Part shown: positions 43,567 through 52,536 of the stretch, in pieces
Layout of the letters: the number at the start of each line of letters is the position of its first letter
How positions within the stretch are numbered: position 1 is the stretch's first letter
Assembly (NCBI GenBank): GCA_025965895.1
Contig: JAOPWC010000142.1
Location: 1-52,940 of the forward strand
Reading direction: 5' to 3'
Source of the DNA: Mycobacterium sp.
GTDB lineage: Bacteria > Actinomycetota > Actinomycetes > Mycobacteriales > Mycobacteriaceae
Length of the DNA stretch: 52,940 bases
Position numbers and translations under genes: made by a program
The notes under the pieces: model-generated
Told to the model about the DNA's origin: nothing
Database searches by the model: none
The model's input: the letters and a program-made list of their open reading frames with translations, nothing else

Positions 43567-44031
43567 TCACGGCGCCGCGTACTCCGAATGCCCCAAACTG
43601 GAGGCACATTGGCGGACGAGCTGCCGTAACTTTTCCGCATTCATCGGTTGTGCTGAATTGGAGACCTCGCGCAGAACGCGCCGCGCCTCCTCGCCGGAAC
43701 TGGAAGGCGATAGCACGAACAACACCGCGTCGCGGGAATGTGTACCCATCAGATAGATGGTGTCGCTCGAAACCAGCTTGTATGGATCAAGCGAGACCAT
43801 TTCGTTGTGACGAATGACCCGCGCCGGCGCGGGCAACCACACGCTGGGGTCGTAAACGACTCGGTGCACCTGACCAATCCATGAGCCGAATACGGCAACC
43901 AGGTCAGGTAGCTCTGAGCTCAGGTCCAAACTTTTTGGCCACCAAGCGCCGTCTACGGCACCGCGGGTGTGGTCGCGTTCGCACAGCGCTAATCGGGTCA
44001 CCGTTGAAGGGCTGGAAGAAACGTGCGCCAC
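43567..44031 (-). CDS. DUF5994-family protein
   Basis: 154 residues from a GTG, with AGGAG upstream. The pattern GAVDGAWWPKSLDLSSELPD near the start (G-x-V-D-G-A-W-W-P-x-S-x-D-L), followed by RVVYDPSVWLPAPARVIRHN, DTIYLMGTHSRDAVLFVLSP, and the C-terminal helix EEARRVLREVSNSAQ is the DUF5994 family of mycobacteria and other actinobacteria. The function is unknown; members are soluble, and several copies per genome are usual. The stretch upstream (44046-44300) holds an open frame without a family match. Confidence 0.88.
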   Translation of the reverse strand: MAHVSSSPSTVTRLALCERDHTRGAVDGAWWPKSLDLSSELPDLVAVFGSWIGQVHRVVYDPSVWLPAPARVIRHNEMVSLDPYKLVSSDTIYLMGTHSRDAVLFVLSPSSSGEEARRVLREVSNSAQPMNAEKLRQLVRQCASSLGHSEYAAP

Positions 44032-44395
44032 GGTGACGCTCCTGTCTAATAGTTTGCGTTATCGCAGACGGCTACCGAAGGGGCGGCAAGCGAAAAACCC
44101 ACGATGTCAATAGAATAACCCCGATCGACGGCGAGATGATGGACGAATCGCACGTAGGCGACGCTCCATGCGTTCGCGGTATTGGCCGACTGATTATCAC
44201 TCAAATCCACTAGGAACCAAGGCGTACGCGTGGCCGCCTTTTCATTCTGCTGACCGTCTCGAGCCCGCATGACGTCGCAGCGATGCGCCTTTTCGTCCAA
44301 CGGTTTCGACGGTGGCGGGCACCTGGACGGGCTACCGTGCTTAGCCGGTACCGAACGAGTTTGGTTGGTTTCCAGCGCTCTTGCCTGATGGTTGC

Positions 44396-44512
44396 CTACA
44401 TGGGGCCTACGGTCGGGACTTCGATTTCGAACGTGATCGCCGTGTTCTCAACGTACGGGCGGTAAACCGCCACGCAACCGGCCGCATCCTCCGGGATTGC
44501 CGAACGCACCAT
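44396..44512 (-). pseudogene. 5' fragment of a GNAT acetyltransferase (phosphinothricin-acetyltransferase type)
   Basis: From an ATG the frame reads MVRSAIPEDAAGCVAVYRPY, then VENTAITFEIEVPT, and stops after VGPM. This is the start of Pat/Bar-like GNAT enzymes (R-x-A-x-P-x-D-A-x-x-x-x-x-I-Y-x-x-Y-V-x-x-T-x-x-x-F-E). Intact enzymes have about 170 residues; the acetyl-CoA-binding R-x-x-G-x-G/A part is absent, so this is a remnant. Confidence 0.72.
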
Positions 44513-44736
44513 GCCACTGCGTGCTGCCATGCCAGTAATGTTCCACTTGCCTCGCGCTAAAGCGGCAGCGTCCGACTGGGGATCAAGTGGCGGCGACGTC
44601 CAAATCCTGTGAGCCCGAGGCGTCAACTGCGCACCACGCCGATTACTTCGTTTTGCCCAGGCGCACGCTTACTAATTGGCCGATACGTATCTCGAACGTG
44701 ACCTTCCTGCGACAGCGACGAAGGACGCTCATCGTC

Positions 44737-45009
44737 ATGGCGGTATTCGCGCTAGTCTGCGCGCTCGCGACAGCAACGTTGATCGGCTATTACTTTGGCC
44801 GGCGCGCGGGCTCGTCGCGGTCATCCTGGAAGAAGCGCACGAGTCGGATAGCGCTGGGCAGGCTCGCGATGAGCCTGCTCGTGTTGATGACCGCACGCCG
44901 CGTCCGACACGGGTTCCGTGCCGAGCGCGTGCTAGGTGTCTGGAGACTGAGAACCATTGCGCCGCTCGATGTCCTGCGGGGTGGCGTTGCGCGGATGCGG
45001 TCCTATTGA
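44737..45009 (+). CDS. Small membrane protein of unknown function
   Basis: 90 residues from MAVFALVCALATATLIGYYF. One N-terminal membrane helix is followed by GRRAGSSRSSWKKRTSRIAL and GRLAMSLLVLMTARRVRHGF, a second, amphipathic or membrane helix, and ends DVLRGGVARMRSY. Small proteins of this pattern (helix, G-R-R-A-G-S, W-K-K-R-T-S-R, second helix) occur in mycobacteria, as far as I recall, without known function. Starts upstream in the same frame are possible, notably a GTG at 44698; AAGGA lies before the ATG at long spacing. Confidence 0.65.
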   Translation: MAVFALVCALATATLIGYYFGRRAGSSRSSWKKRTSRIALGRLAMSLLVLMTARRVRHGFRAERVLGVWRLRTIAPLDVLRGGVARMRSY

Positions 45010-45146
45010 GTAGTCGACGCTTGGCGCCGCGAGGTCTCTGAGGGCCCTGGTGGCACGGGCTAGCCAGAGAGTTGATTTGCTTGTGAAGTCCGGCGAAGTC
45101 GGGGCTACACCCTGCGCCGTCGCAACTGGGGAGGACGAGAACTGGC

Positions 45147-45887
45147 ATGTCAGCACTGCAAGGCAGGGTCGCGCTGGTGACTGGTGCGTCGTCGGGACTG
45201 GGCGCGCAAACGGCGCGGCTGTTTTCCCAACAGGGCGCAACGGTTTTCGGCCTGGGCCGGGATACCGGACGCCTGGCCGACGTATTCGGCGACGTGGAAC
45301 GCGGTTCGTACGCATCCGTGGACGTCGCCTCGGCGCAGGCCTGCAGAGACGCGGTCGACCAGTGCGTCCGAGAGTTCGGCGGACTCGACGTCCTGGTCAA
45401 CATCGCCGGGAAGCACCAGATGCGACGGACCGAGTCGATGACCGACGACGACTGGACACAAGACCTCGCGGTCAACCTGAACGGACCGTCCTACCTGTGC
45501 AGGGCCGCACTGCCACATCTGCTGGAAAGAGGCGGCAACATCGTCAACGTCAGCTCCATCGCCGGCGTGGAAGGCCAGGCGTACTCGGCCGGCTACTGCG
45601 CCGCCAAGCATGGGCTGATCGGCCTCACTCGCGCGTTGGCGGTTGAGTACACCGCGGATCGCCTGCGCGTCAACGCCGTATGTCCGGGCGGCATGCTGAC
45701 ACCGCAACTCGAGCAGTTCACGGCGCCGGACAACCCGAACTACGACCTGATCATGCGCACGGCCTCGCCGCGCGGCATGATGCAGCCCCTTGACGTCGCG
45801 AATGTGATCGCGTTCCTTGCCAGCGATACCGCGGCCGCCGTCCATGGCGCCGTCTATCGGGTGGACAACGGCAAGGGCGCCGGCTAG
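45147..45887 (+). CDS. Classical SDR oxidoreductase
   Basis: 246 residues. TGASSGLG lies at about 12-19; N-I-A-G replaces N-N-A-G in LDVLVNIAGKHQMRRTESMT; catalytic Ser and Tyr-Lys are in VNVSSIAGVEGQAYSAGYCA then AKHGL; the C-terminus VIAFLASDTAAAVHGAVYRV is FabG-like. Pro-Gly-Gly-Met (NAVCPGGMLTPQ) follows the usual cofactor-loop position. The substrate is unknown. GAGGA lies about 12 bases ahead of the ATG. It converges with the DUF4383 gene. Confidence 0.92.
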   Translation: MSALQGRVALVTGASSGLGAQTARLFSQQGATVFGLGRDTGRLADVFGDVERGSYASVDVASAQACRDAVDQCVREFGGLDVLVNIAGKHQMRRTESMTDDDWTQDLAVNLNGPSYLCRAALPHLLERGGNIVNVSSIAGVEGQAYSAGYCAAKHGLIGLTRALAVEYTADRLRVNAVCPGGMLTPQLEQFTAPDNPNYDLIMRTASPRGMMQPLDVANVIAFLASDTAAAVHGAVYRVDNGKGAG

Positions 45888-45927
45888 TAACGCTGCCGAA
45901 GCGGGGTTCAACTGCAAACCACTTGAG

Positions 45928-46362
45928 CTACCGCGCTTTCCGGAGATCGGCAAGCGAGTTCTTGAGTCCACCGTCCAGGCGGATCTGAACGGCTGCCACC
46001 GCGATCATCACCGCGGCGGTTACCAGGTGGACCACCGCGTCGGTGGTGTTGTTGGGGAAGGTGAAGACAAAGGCGACCTGATGCGAGAAGAAGGCCCAAA
46101 TGCCCGGCAGCGCACCGGCTATCGCGGCGAACAGCAGATACAGCACGGCCCACGACTTGCGTAGGGCGAACACCAGCCCGGGGCCAAACAGGGCCAGGCC
46201 GGCGACGGCGTGCCAGCCGTTGTAGTCCATTCCGAGCAGTTGGACGGTCGGAGCGTTGGGCCCCGTCGCAAAGCTCGGTTCAAGGATGAAGCCGATCACC
46301 GCCTGAATGACGTGCAGAACACAGATGATCAGCAGCCCGATCTGGGCGAAACTCCACCTCAC
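45928..46362 (-). CDS. DUF4383 integral membrane protein
   Basis: 144 residues from a GTG with a strong AAGGAGGTG. Four membrane helices are visible: IGLLIICVLHVIQAVIGFIL, WHAVAGLALFGPGLVFAL, WAVLYLLFAAIAGALPGIWA, and AVVHLVTAAVMIAVAAVQI. The small DUF4383 family has this four-helix design, with conserved N-x-x-D/N near the last helix (FPNNTTDAVVHLVTA). The function is unknown. It is downstream of, and on the same strand as, gabD2, 97 bases after that gene's stop. Confidence 0.87.
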   Translation of the reverse strand: MRWSFAQIGLLIICVLHVIQAVIGFILEPSFATGPNAPTVQLLGMDYNGWHAVAGLALFGPGLVFALRKSWAVLYLLFAAIAGALPGIWAFFSHQVAFVFTFPNNTTDAVVHLVTAAVMIAVAAVQIRLDGGLKNSLADLRKAR

Positions 46363-46459
46363 ATTGCACCTCCTTGTGCACGGCGGGATAGCCGAATACT
46401 ACGCGCTGTAGTAGCTCCAGGCAATGGGGTACCGATTTAGTCGCCGACGACCGGCTCCG

Positions 46460-48016
46460 TCACTTCCGCCCGGGGAGCCTCATCACCGCACGCACGACGG
46501 GCACTAGCGACTTCTGCCACAGCGTCGACGGAATACCAAACGGCGGATCGAGATTGAACACGCGAGCGGCCGCGATCGTCTGCGATTCGGTGTACTTCAG
46601 CAGGCCCTCGGGACCGTGCCGGCGGCCGACGCCGGACTGGCCCATCCCGCCCATCGGCGCGCCGAGGCTGCCCCACGCGAACGCGTAACCCTCGTCGACG
46701 TTCACCGTCCCCGACCGCAGCCGGGCGGCGATCTCCTGACCCTCGGCGGTGGAGCCCGCCCACACGCTGGCGTTGAGTCCGTACTCGGTCTCGTTGGCCT
46801 TCTCGACGGCCTCATCCACGTCGGCGACGGGGTAGATCGAGACGAGAGGCCCGAACGTCTCGTTGGCCGCACACTCCATTTCCGGCGTGACGTCGGTCAG
46901 CACCGTCGGCTCGTAGAACAGCGGCCCGATCTCGGGTCGCGCCTTGCCGCCCGCAATCACCTTGGCGCCCTTGGCTTTCGCGTCGTCCACGTGGTCCGTC
47001 ACCGTGTCCAGCTGACTCGCGGAGATCAAGCTTCCCATGTCGACCGAGAAGTCATACGCGCTGCCCAGCTTCATGTTCCGCACCGCGGCACCGAACTTGC
47101 TGGTGAACTCGTCGGCGATGTCCTTCTCCACGTAAATCCGCTCGATGGAGATACACAGCTGGCCCGCATTGGAGAAGCACGCGCGGGTGGCCGCCCTGGC
47201 GGCCTTGTCGAGGTTGGCCCCGCGCGTGACGATCATCGCGTTCTTGCCCCCAAGTTCGGCCGAGAAACCAATCAGCCGGCGGCCCGCGTGCTCCGCGAGC
47301 TGCCTGCCGGTGGCGGTCGAGCCGGTGAACATCAAGTAGTCGCAGTTCTCGATGATCGCGGTGCCGACCACCGAGCCCGGGCCGGGCACGATCGCGTAAA
47401 GCGCGCGCGGCAGGCCGGCCTTGTACAGCAGCTCGGCACACGCCAGCGCGCAATACGGCGTCTGGCTGTCCGGCTTGAGCACCACCGCGTTACCCGCCAG
47501 CAGTGCCGGCACCGAGTCGGAGGCGGTCAGCGTCATGGGGTAGTTCCACGGTGAAATCACCCCGACCACGCCCTTGGGCTGGTAGACAACCGTGGTCTTG
47601 CCGACCGCTGGGAGCAGCGCCTGCACCTTGCGCGGCTTCAGCAGGTCGGCGGAGACGCGCACGTAGTAGTTCGCATTCGCCATCAGATCGACGATTTCCT
47701 CCTGCGCCGCCCATCGGGCCTTGCCCGCCTCGGCCTGCAGCAGGTCCATGAGGAACCCGCGGTTCTCGACGACAAGGTCGCGATAGCGGCGGATGACATC
47801 GACGCGCTCGGCGACGGGACGCTTCGCCCAGTCGAGCTGCGCCGCGCGAGCCTCGGCGAATGCCGCTTCGACGTCGGCGGCCGTGCCGATTGGGATCGTG
47901 GTCAGCGGCTTGCCGGTGAAGACCTCGTCGATCGTCTTGCTCTGGCGTGCGGTGACGTCTTTGATCGCGGCCAGCTGACGCAAGCGGTCGAAGACCTCGG
48001 CTGACGGTGCGGGCAT
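46460..48016 (-). CDS. gabD2: Succinate-semialdehyde dehydrogenase (NADP-type), GabD2
   Basis: 518 residues from MPAPSAEVFDRLRQLAAIKD, the same length and opening as M. tuberculosis GabD2 (Rv1731). It is an aldehyde dehydrogenase with catalytic Glu254 in FSAELGGKN and Cys288 in NAGQLCISIE; the cofactor segment is VGVISPWNYPMTL and the G-x-x-x-x-G is FTGSTATG. It oxidises succinate semialdehyde to succinate, joining GABA and alpha-ketoglutarate metabolism to the TCA cycle. GGGAGG lies seven bases before the ATG at 48016; the frame is open 11 codons more. The FAD oxidoreductase at 48347 is divergent, an arrangement partly recalling the Rv1726-Rv1731 region. Confidence 0.95.
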   Translation of the reverse strand: MPAPSAEVFDRLRQLAAIKDVTARQSKTIDEVFTGKPLTTIPIGTAADVEAAFAEARAAQLDWAKRPVAERVDVIRRYRDLVVENRGFLMDLLQAEAGKARWAAQEEIVDLMANANYYVRVSADLLKPRKVQALLPAVGKTTVVYQPKGVVGVISPWNYPMTLTASDSVPALLAGNAVVLKPDSQTPYCALACAELLYKAGLPRALYAIVPGPGSVVGTAIIENCDYLMFTGSTATGRQLAEHAGRRLIGFSAELGGKNAMIVTRGANLDKAARAATRACFSNAGQLCISIERIYVEKDIADEFTSKFGAAVRNMKLGSAYDFSVDMGSLISASQLDTVTDHVDDAKAKGAKVIAGGKARPEIGPLFYEPTVLTDVTPEMECAANETFGPLVSIYPVADVDEAVEKANETEYGLNASVWAGSTAEGQEIAARLRSGTVNVDEGYAFAWGSLGAPMGGMGQSGVGRRHGPEGLLKYTESQTIAAARVFNLDPPFGIPSTLWQKSLVPVVRAVMRLPGRK

Positions 48017-48346
48017 GTCGCTACCTCCCGAATAAGCGCAGGCGTCCAAAGCACCAGCCTAGGCCTCCGTGCAGCTAGCGAGCGATTACGTTCGCCGCTC
48101 CCAGTGCCACGGGTAGATGTGTGAGCCCGTGCAGCCCGAGCCAGCACTTTCAGCGAAACGCGTGGCATTTCATACCCCGCCGCCCAATGCGTCCGTTCCG
48201 GACAGGCACCGCCATGTGCTCGCGCTCCTGGCCGCCGAGGCGGGTAACGGTTCGGGCACGTTCCGGTTGCCCAGCGGCACGTCATGCGGCACTGCGATTC
48301 TCGTGACCGAGAATGCGGGTCATGACGCAATCGCGGGAGCGTGACG

Positions 48347-49780
48347 ATGGCGCGTGAGATCTCCCGCCAGACGTTTCTGCGCGGGGCCGCCGGGGCGTTG
48401 GCCGCCGGCGCGGTATTCGGCTCGGTGCGGGCCACCGCGGCCCCGAATCCCTCCGGCTGGGACGGCCTTTCCACCGCCCTCGGCGGCAAGGTGCTGCTAC
48501 CGAGCGATCCCCAATTCGCAAGCGCCAAGCAGGTTTTCAACACCAACTACAACGGCTCTACGCCGGCGGCGATCGTCACCCCGACATCGCCGGCGGACGT
48601 GCAAAAGGCGATGGCTTTTGCCGCCTCCAACAACCTCAAGGTCGCCCCGCGCAGCGGCGGGCATTCCTACATAGGCGCGTCCACGGCGAACGGCGCCATG
48701 GTGTTCGACCTGCGTCAGCTGCCCGGGGCAATCAATTACGACGCGGCCACGGGGCAGGTCACGGTGACGCCCGCGACCAGCTTGTACGCGACGCACGAGG
48801 CCCTGGCCGCGGCCGGCCGGGGCATCCCGACGGGTACCTGCCCGTCGGTCGGCGCCGCGGGGCACGCCCTGGGCGGCGGGCTGGGCGCTCAGTCCCGGCA
48901 CGCGGGCCTGCTCTGTGACCAGCTGACGTCGGCGTCGGTGGTGCTGCCCGGCGGCCAGGCCGTCACCGCGTCGGCCGCCAACAACCCCGACCTGTTCTGG
49001 GCGCTGCGCGGCGGCGGTGGCGGCAACTTCGGGGTGACCACCTCGCTGACCTTCGCCACGTTTCCCACCCGGGACGTCGACGTCGTGAACCTCAATTTCC
49101 CGCCGCAGTCGTTCGCCCAGGTCCTCCTCGGTTGGCAGAACTGGCTGCGCACCGCCGACCAAAGCAGCTGGGCACTGGCCGACGCCACCGTCGACGGCAT
49201 GGGGACCCACTGCCGCATCCTGGCGACCTGCCCGGCCGGATCGGGGAACAGCGTGGCGGCCGCCATCACCAAAGCCGTTGGGGTTCAACCGACCGGGACC
49301 GAGAACCACACGTTCAACTACATGGACCTGGTGCGCTATCTGGCTGTCGGGAACCTCAACCCGTCGCCGCTCGGCTATGTCGGCGGATCCGACGTCTTCA
49401 CGACGATCACCCCGGCCGCCGCCCAGGGGATCGCCTCGGCGGTCGGCGCGTTTCCCCGTGGCGCGGGCCGCATGTTGGCGATCATGCACGCCCTCGACGG
49501 CGCCCTCGCCACCGTGGCGCCGGGGGCCACGGCCTTCCCGTGGCGTCGGCAGTCCTCGCTGGTGCAGTGGTACGTCGAAACAGGTGACCCGTCAGCGGCG
49601 ACGAGCTGGCTCACCACGGCACACCAAGCGGTGCAACCGTATTCGGTGGGCGGCTACGTGAACTACATCGAGGCCAACCAGCCGCCGTCGCGCTACTTCG
49701 GCCCCAACCTTTCGCGGCTGAGCGCGGTGCGGCAGAAGTACGATCCCGGCCGGGTCATGTTCTCGGGGCTGAATTTCTAG
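48347..49780 (+). CDS. Exported FAD-linked oxidoreductase (berberine-bridge-enzyme type)
   Basis: 477 residues from MAREISRQTFLRGAAGALAA; GGAG is seven bases before this ATG. The N-terminus resembles a Tat signal (S-R-x-x-F-L) but has Arg-Gln instead of Arg-Arg. An FAD-binding PCMH domain follows, with the two bicovalent flavin anchors: His in APRSGGHSYIGAS (about 106) and Cys in GIPTGTCPSVGAAGHALGGG (about 165). The C-terminal BBE segment is YVNYIEANQPPSRYFGPNLS with RLSAVRQKYDPGRVMF. Such enzymes oxidise carbohydrates or alcohols with O2. The opening resembles, from memory, Rv1726. The substrate is unknown. Confidence 0.92.
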   Translation: MAREISRQTFLRGAAGALAAGAVFGSVRATAAPNPSGWDGLSTALGGKVLLPSDPQFASAKQVFNTNYNGSTPAAIVTPTSPADVQKAMAFAASNNLKVAPRSGGHSYIGASTANGAMVFDLRQLPGAINYDAATGQVTVTPATSLYATHEALAAAGRGIPTGTCPSVGAAGHALGGGLGAQSRHAGLLCDQLTSASVVLPGGQAVTASAANNPDLFWALRGGGGGNFGVTTSLTFATFPTRDVDVVNLNFPPQSFAQVLLGWQNWLRTADQSSWALADATVDGMGTHCRILATCPAGSGNSVAAAITKAVGVQPTGTENHTFNYMDLVRYLAVGNLNPSPLGYVGGSDVFTTITPAAAQGIASAVGAFPRGAGRMLAIMHALDGALATVAPGATAFPWRRQSSLVQWYVETGDPSAATSWLTTAHQAVQPYSVGGYVNYIEANQPPSRYFGPNLSRLSAVRQKYDPGRVMFSGLNF

Positions 49781-49807
49781 TCGCCGGGTGGGCTGAATTT
49801 GGTGGTT

Positions 49808-49842
49808 GATAACGCTGGACGTTAATAACGGCCAGCGTTATC
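49808..49842. promoter_or_regulatory. Candidate HigA operator
   Basis: Perfect inverted repeat with 11-base arms, GATAACGCTGG-N13-CCAGCGTTATC, ending 9 bases before the GTG of the toxin gene. The spacer contains GTTAATAAC, itself nearly palindromic. Position and symmetry fit autoregulation by the HigA antitoxin. Confidence 0.65.
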
Positions 49843-49850
49843 GTTGTCGA

Positions 49851-50131
49851 GTGATCCGCTCGTTCCGGAACAAGGACACCGAGGCGATCTGGCATCGCCG
49901 CTACGTCAAGAAACTCAGTCCGGAACTCAGCAGGCTCGCATAAATCAAGCTTGTTCTCATCAACGCCGCCGAGAGCATCAACGACCTGCGGGTTCCCCAG
50001 GCAACCGCCTGGAGAAGCTCGCGGGCAGCCGCGGCGGGCAGTACAGCGTCCGCGTCAACGACCAGTGGCGCATCTGCTTCACGTGGAGTGCCGGCGGTGC
50101 CGGGAACGTCGAACTGGTCGACTACCACTAG
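49851..50131 (+). pseudogene. higB: HigB-type toxin, inactivated
   Basis: From a GTG the frame gives VIRSFRNKDTEAIWHRRYVK, KLSPELSRLA and then a TAA. Beyond it the same frame continues LVLINAAESINDLRVP, after which a shift of one base is needed to read PGNRLEKLAGSRGGQYSVRV then NDQWRICFTWSAGGAGNVEL and VDYH. These are the full set of HigB/RelE-superfamily parts (I-R-S-F-x-x-K-x-T, L-R-x-P-P-G-N-R-L-E, R-I-N-D-Q-W-R-I-C-F, V-D-Y-H). One nonsense and one frameshift mutation make it inactive; the higA antitoxin follows 14 bases later. Confidence 0.88.
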
Positions 50132-50145
50132 AGAGGAGAAACACA

Positions 50146-50433
50146 GTGGCGGACTTCGCGCCCACCCACCCTGGCGAGATCCTCAAGGCCGAATTCCTTG
50201 ACCCGCTGGGCATCTCGCAGTACCGGATCGCCAAAGCGATCGACGTGCCGCCCCGCCGTATCAACGAGATCGTGCATGGCAAGCGCGGCATCAGCGCCGA
50301 CACGGCCTTGCGGCTCTCTCGTGCGCTCGGACTGAGCGACATGTTCTGGATCAACATGCAGGCTCATTACGACGCCGAAACCGCCCGCGAGCAGTTGGCG
50401 GGTGAACTGGCCGCCATTGATCGCATCGCGTAA
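50146..50433 (+). CDS. higA: HigA-type antitoxin
   Basis: 95 residues from a GTG with GAGAGGAG upstream. The pattern PTHPGEILKAEFLDPLGISQ, YRIAKAIDVPPRRINEIVHG, KRGISADTALRLSRALGLSD, MFWINMQAHYDAETAREQLA is typical of HigA: an XRE helix-turn-helix (about 27-48) with H-P-G-E before it and W-x-x-x-Q after it. It should bind the operator at 49808-49842 and would neutralise HigB, whose gene is broken. The antitoxin frame shows no damage, so it could serve now as a regulator or an antidote to related toxins (inference). Confidence 0.93.
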   Translation: MADFAPTHPGEILKAEFLDPLGISQYRIAKAIDVPPRRINEIVHGKRGISADTALRLSRALGLSDMFWINMQAHYDAETAREQLAGELAAIDRIA

Positions 50434-50603
50434 CCCTCACCAAGCGTCGCTGGGTGAGGCTCCGGTGGCAGTGGGTGTTCGTTGGTGCCCTCGGCGTCGC
50501 GAGTCAGATTGTGTATCAGTAGATTTCATTTGTGCTAACGCCGGTGATAGCGCAATGGGAATCACCTCATGGCCGACTCACAGTACTCGAGCGGCTCATA
50601 TAA

Positions 50604-51815
50604 TTGCTGATACCGCGGATCGCGACGGGCACCCGCGACAGCAGATCTCATCCCTGCGGCAGCGGACGGGAACGCACCAGCGTCGGCCACCAGAACCATG
50701 GCCCGAGGATTCTGAGGATGCATGGCACGACGAACGAACGCACGATCAACGTATCGAGCAACCGCCGAGCGGTTCGCCTCCCAGCTGTTCGGGAGGGGGT
50801 GACCAAGACCAATGCGCTGGAGTCGCTGGTGATCGCCGGGTTCGTGCGCGGGCTGTCGGTGCGCGACGTGGAGGCCACCTTGACCGAGGCGCTCGGCGAG
50901 GCCGCCGCGGTGTCGAAATCGACGGTGTCGCGGGTGTGTGAGGAGATCAGGACCCAGTTCGAGGCGTGGTCGGCGCGGCGTCTCGACGAGGTGGAGCTGG
51001 ACTATCTGTTCCTGGACGGCAGCCATTTCAAGTACCACGCGAACGCCTCGGCCGAGCCGGTGCTGGCCGCGTGGGTTATCGACACCAACGGTAAACCGGT
51101 GTTCGTCGGGCTGGAGGCGGCCGCCAGCGAGTCCGGCGACGCGTGGGAAGGGTTCCTCACCGGGCTCGGCGAGCGTGGGCTGGCGTGTCCGCTGCTGGTG
51201 ATCAGCGACGGCGCGCCGGGGTTGATCGGCGCGGTCGAGCGCACCATGGGCGCGGCGCTGCGGCAGCGGTGTCTAGTGCATCGCGCCAGAAACATCCTTG
51301 CCAAGGTGCCCAAGAACGCGCAGGCCGAGGTGAAGGCCGACTACTGGGCGATCTTCGACGTGCCCGAGGAGATTGAGCCTGGCCGCGACGCGGTCGCCTA
51401 CGTGCAGAAGCGGATCGACGCGTTCGAAAAGCGTTGGCGCGACTCCTATCCGGCGGCGGTGCGGTGCCCACTGGTCGACCGTGACTCGCTGACGGTGTAC
51501 CTGCGGTTCCCGCGTGAGCACTGGACCCGGGTGCGGCACTCGAACTTTATCGAGCGGACCTTCGGTGAGACGCGCCGCCGAGTCAAAGTCATCGGTCGAC
51601 TGCCCGGCGAGCACTCCTGCCTGAAGCTGGTGTGGGCGGTGCTCGACCGCGCCTCGGCCGGGTGGCGCAGGTTCACCATGACCCCGGTCGGGCTGCGGCT
51701 GCTGGCCGACCTGCGCAGGTCGCTGCATGACCCGCCAACTCAACTGCCACAACGGAATTCGGAAGTTCACGCCAAAACCCGCGTGACGCCAACCGATTCC
51801 GCCGCCATCGCATAG
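50604..51815 (+). mobile_element. IS256/Mutator-family transposase, N-terminus degenerate
   Basis: From about codon 62 the frame is a good Mutator-type transposase: TNALESLVIAGFVRGLSVRD, SKSTVSRVCEEIRTQFEAW, then the first catalytic Asp in YLFLDGSHFKY, the second in LLVISDGAPGLIGA, C-L-V-H-R-A-R-N in the middle, and the Glu in HSNFIERTFGETRRRVKVIG. The first 60 residues (GTRDSRSHPCGSGRERTSVG) do not look like the family's N-terminal domain, which is normally longer, and no left terminal repeat was found, so the 5' end is probably lost. It may be immobile. The right end may lie near 51835-51875. Confidence 0.8.
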
Positions 51816-51951
51816 AATCACGACCGTAAGTGAGCGGAATCTATGTCCGAACTTTTACACCGCTCCTTGGACGCCACCCCAACTGTCTGAGGTACCGTCT
51901 TGAGGAGTCTTCGATGGTTCGGCGGCGGAGCGAAGGACTGGAACACTGGAT

Positions 51952-52371
51952 TTGCGTTTATTTGGCTTGCTGACCATAGTCACCCTTGCGCTGGCGTTGG
52001 TGTTCGCGGCCTTTGCTGCTGTACACGTGAAGCGGCTGGGAGACCGAACGCCGGCTCCGATAAGCGAAGAAATTGGGAGCGCCAAAGCGGTTCTAAATAA
52101 AGTACGCAAACGCGAACCCATGTCGAAGGATGAGCTGGATTATGCGAAGCAAATCGTTGCCGATCGTAGCTCCCTGATGGCATACTGCATCCCCGGCGCT
52201 TTGTTCATGCTGGGCTGCTTTTATGTATTTGGCAGTCTTTACTACTTGCATGGAGCCACGCCCTCCGAGCGGACATTCCTCGGGGTGATCCCCATGTTGA
52301 CCTCCACAAATCTCGCCATTCGGCTTCTCCGCAGCGCAAGGTTGAAAGGGCGCCTGCAGAAAATGTCTTGA
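51952..52371 (+). CDS. Small membrane protein of unknown function
   Basis: 139 residues from a TTG start. Three membrane helices: FGLLTIVTLALALVFAAFAA (about 4-23), YCIPGALFMLGCFYVFGSLY (about 78-97) and a weaker FLGVIPMLTSTNLAIRLL (about 108-125). Between the first two is a charged loop (EEIGSAKAVLNKVRKREPMS). I do not recognise a family. The start is uncertain because the ribosome site (AAGGA) is far upstream. GC content is lower than in neighbouring genes, which hints at a different origin. Confidence 0.6.
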   Translation: MRLFGLLTIVTLALALVFAAFAAVHVKRLGDRTPAPISEEIGSAKAVLNKVRKREPMSKDELDYAKQIVADRSSLMAYCIPGALFMLGCFYVFGSLYYLHGATPSERTFLGVIPMLTSTNLAIRLLRSARLKGRLQKMS

Positions 52372-52503
52372 AGCAATACAAGGCATGTGGTGTCGTCACC
52401 GCCCGTTGTACCGATTCGTCCGTGCTGTCGACAGCACCAGCAGGTGATAGCGTCCGCAGCAGTGTTCGCGCTCCGGCCCAGCACTGGTATTGTTCGGACT
52501 TCA

Positions 52504-52524
52504 TATGTCAACCTAGTTGATATA
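52504..52524. promoter_or_regulatory. Candidate TetR-type operator before mmpS
   Basis: Inverted repeat TATGTCAAC-CTA-GTTGATATA (8 of 9 positions pair) ending just before the GGGGGG ribosome site of the mmpS gene. Size and position suit a repressor site. Confidence 0.5.
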
Positions 52525-52536
52525 GGGGGGTGTCGC

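Noticed and set aside
44046..44300. 84-codon minus-strand frame upstream of the DUF5994 gene
   Set aside because: Starts only with TTG, without ribosome site or family motif; its position 15 bases before DUF5994 is suggestive but not enough.
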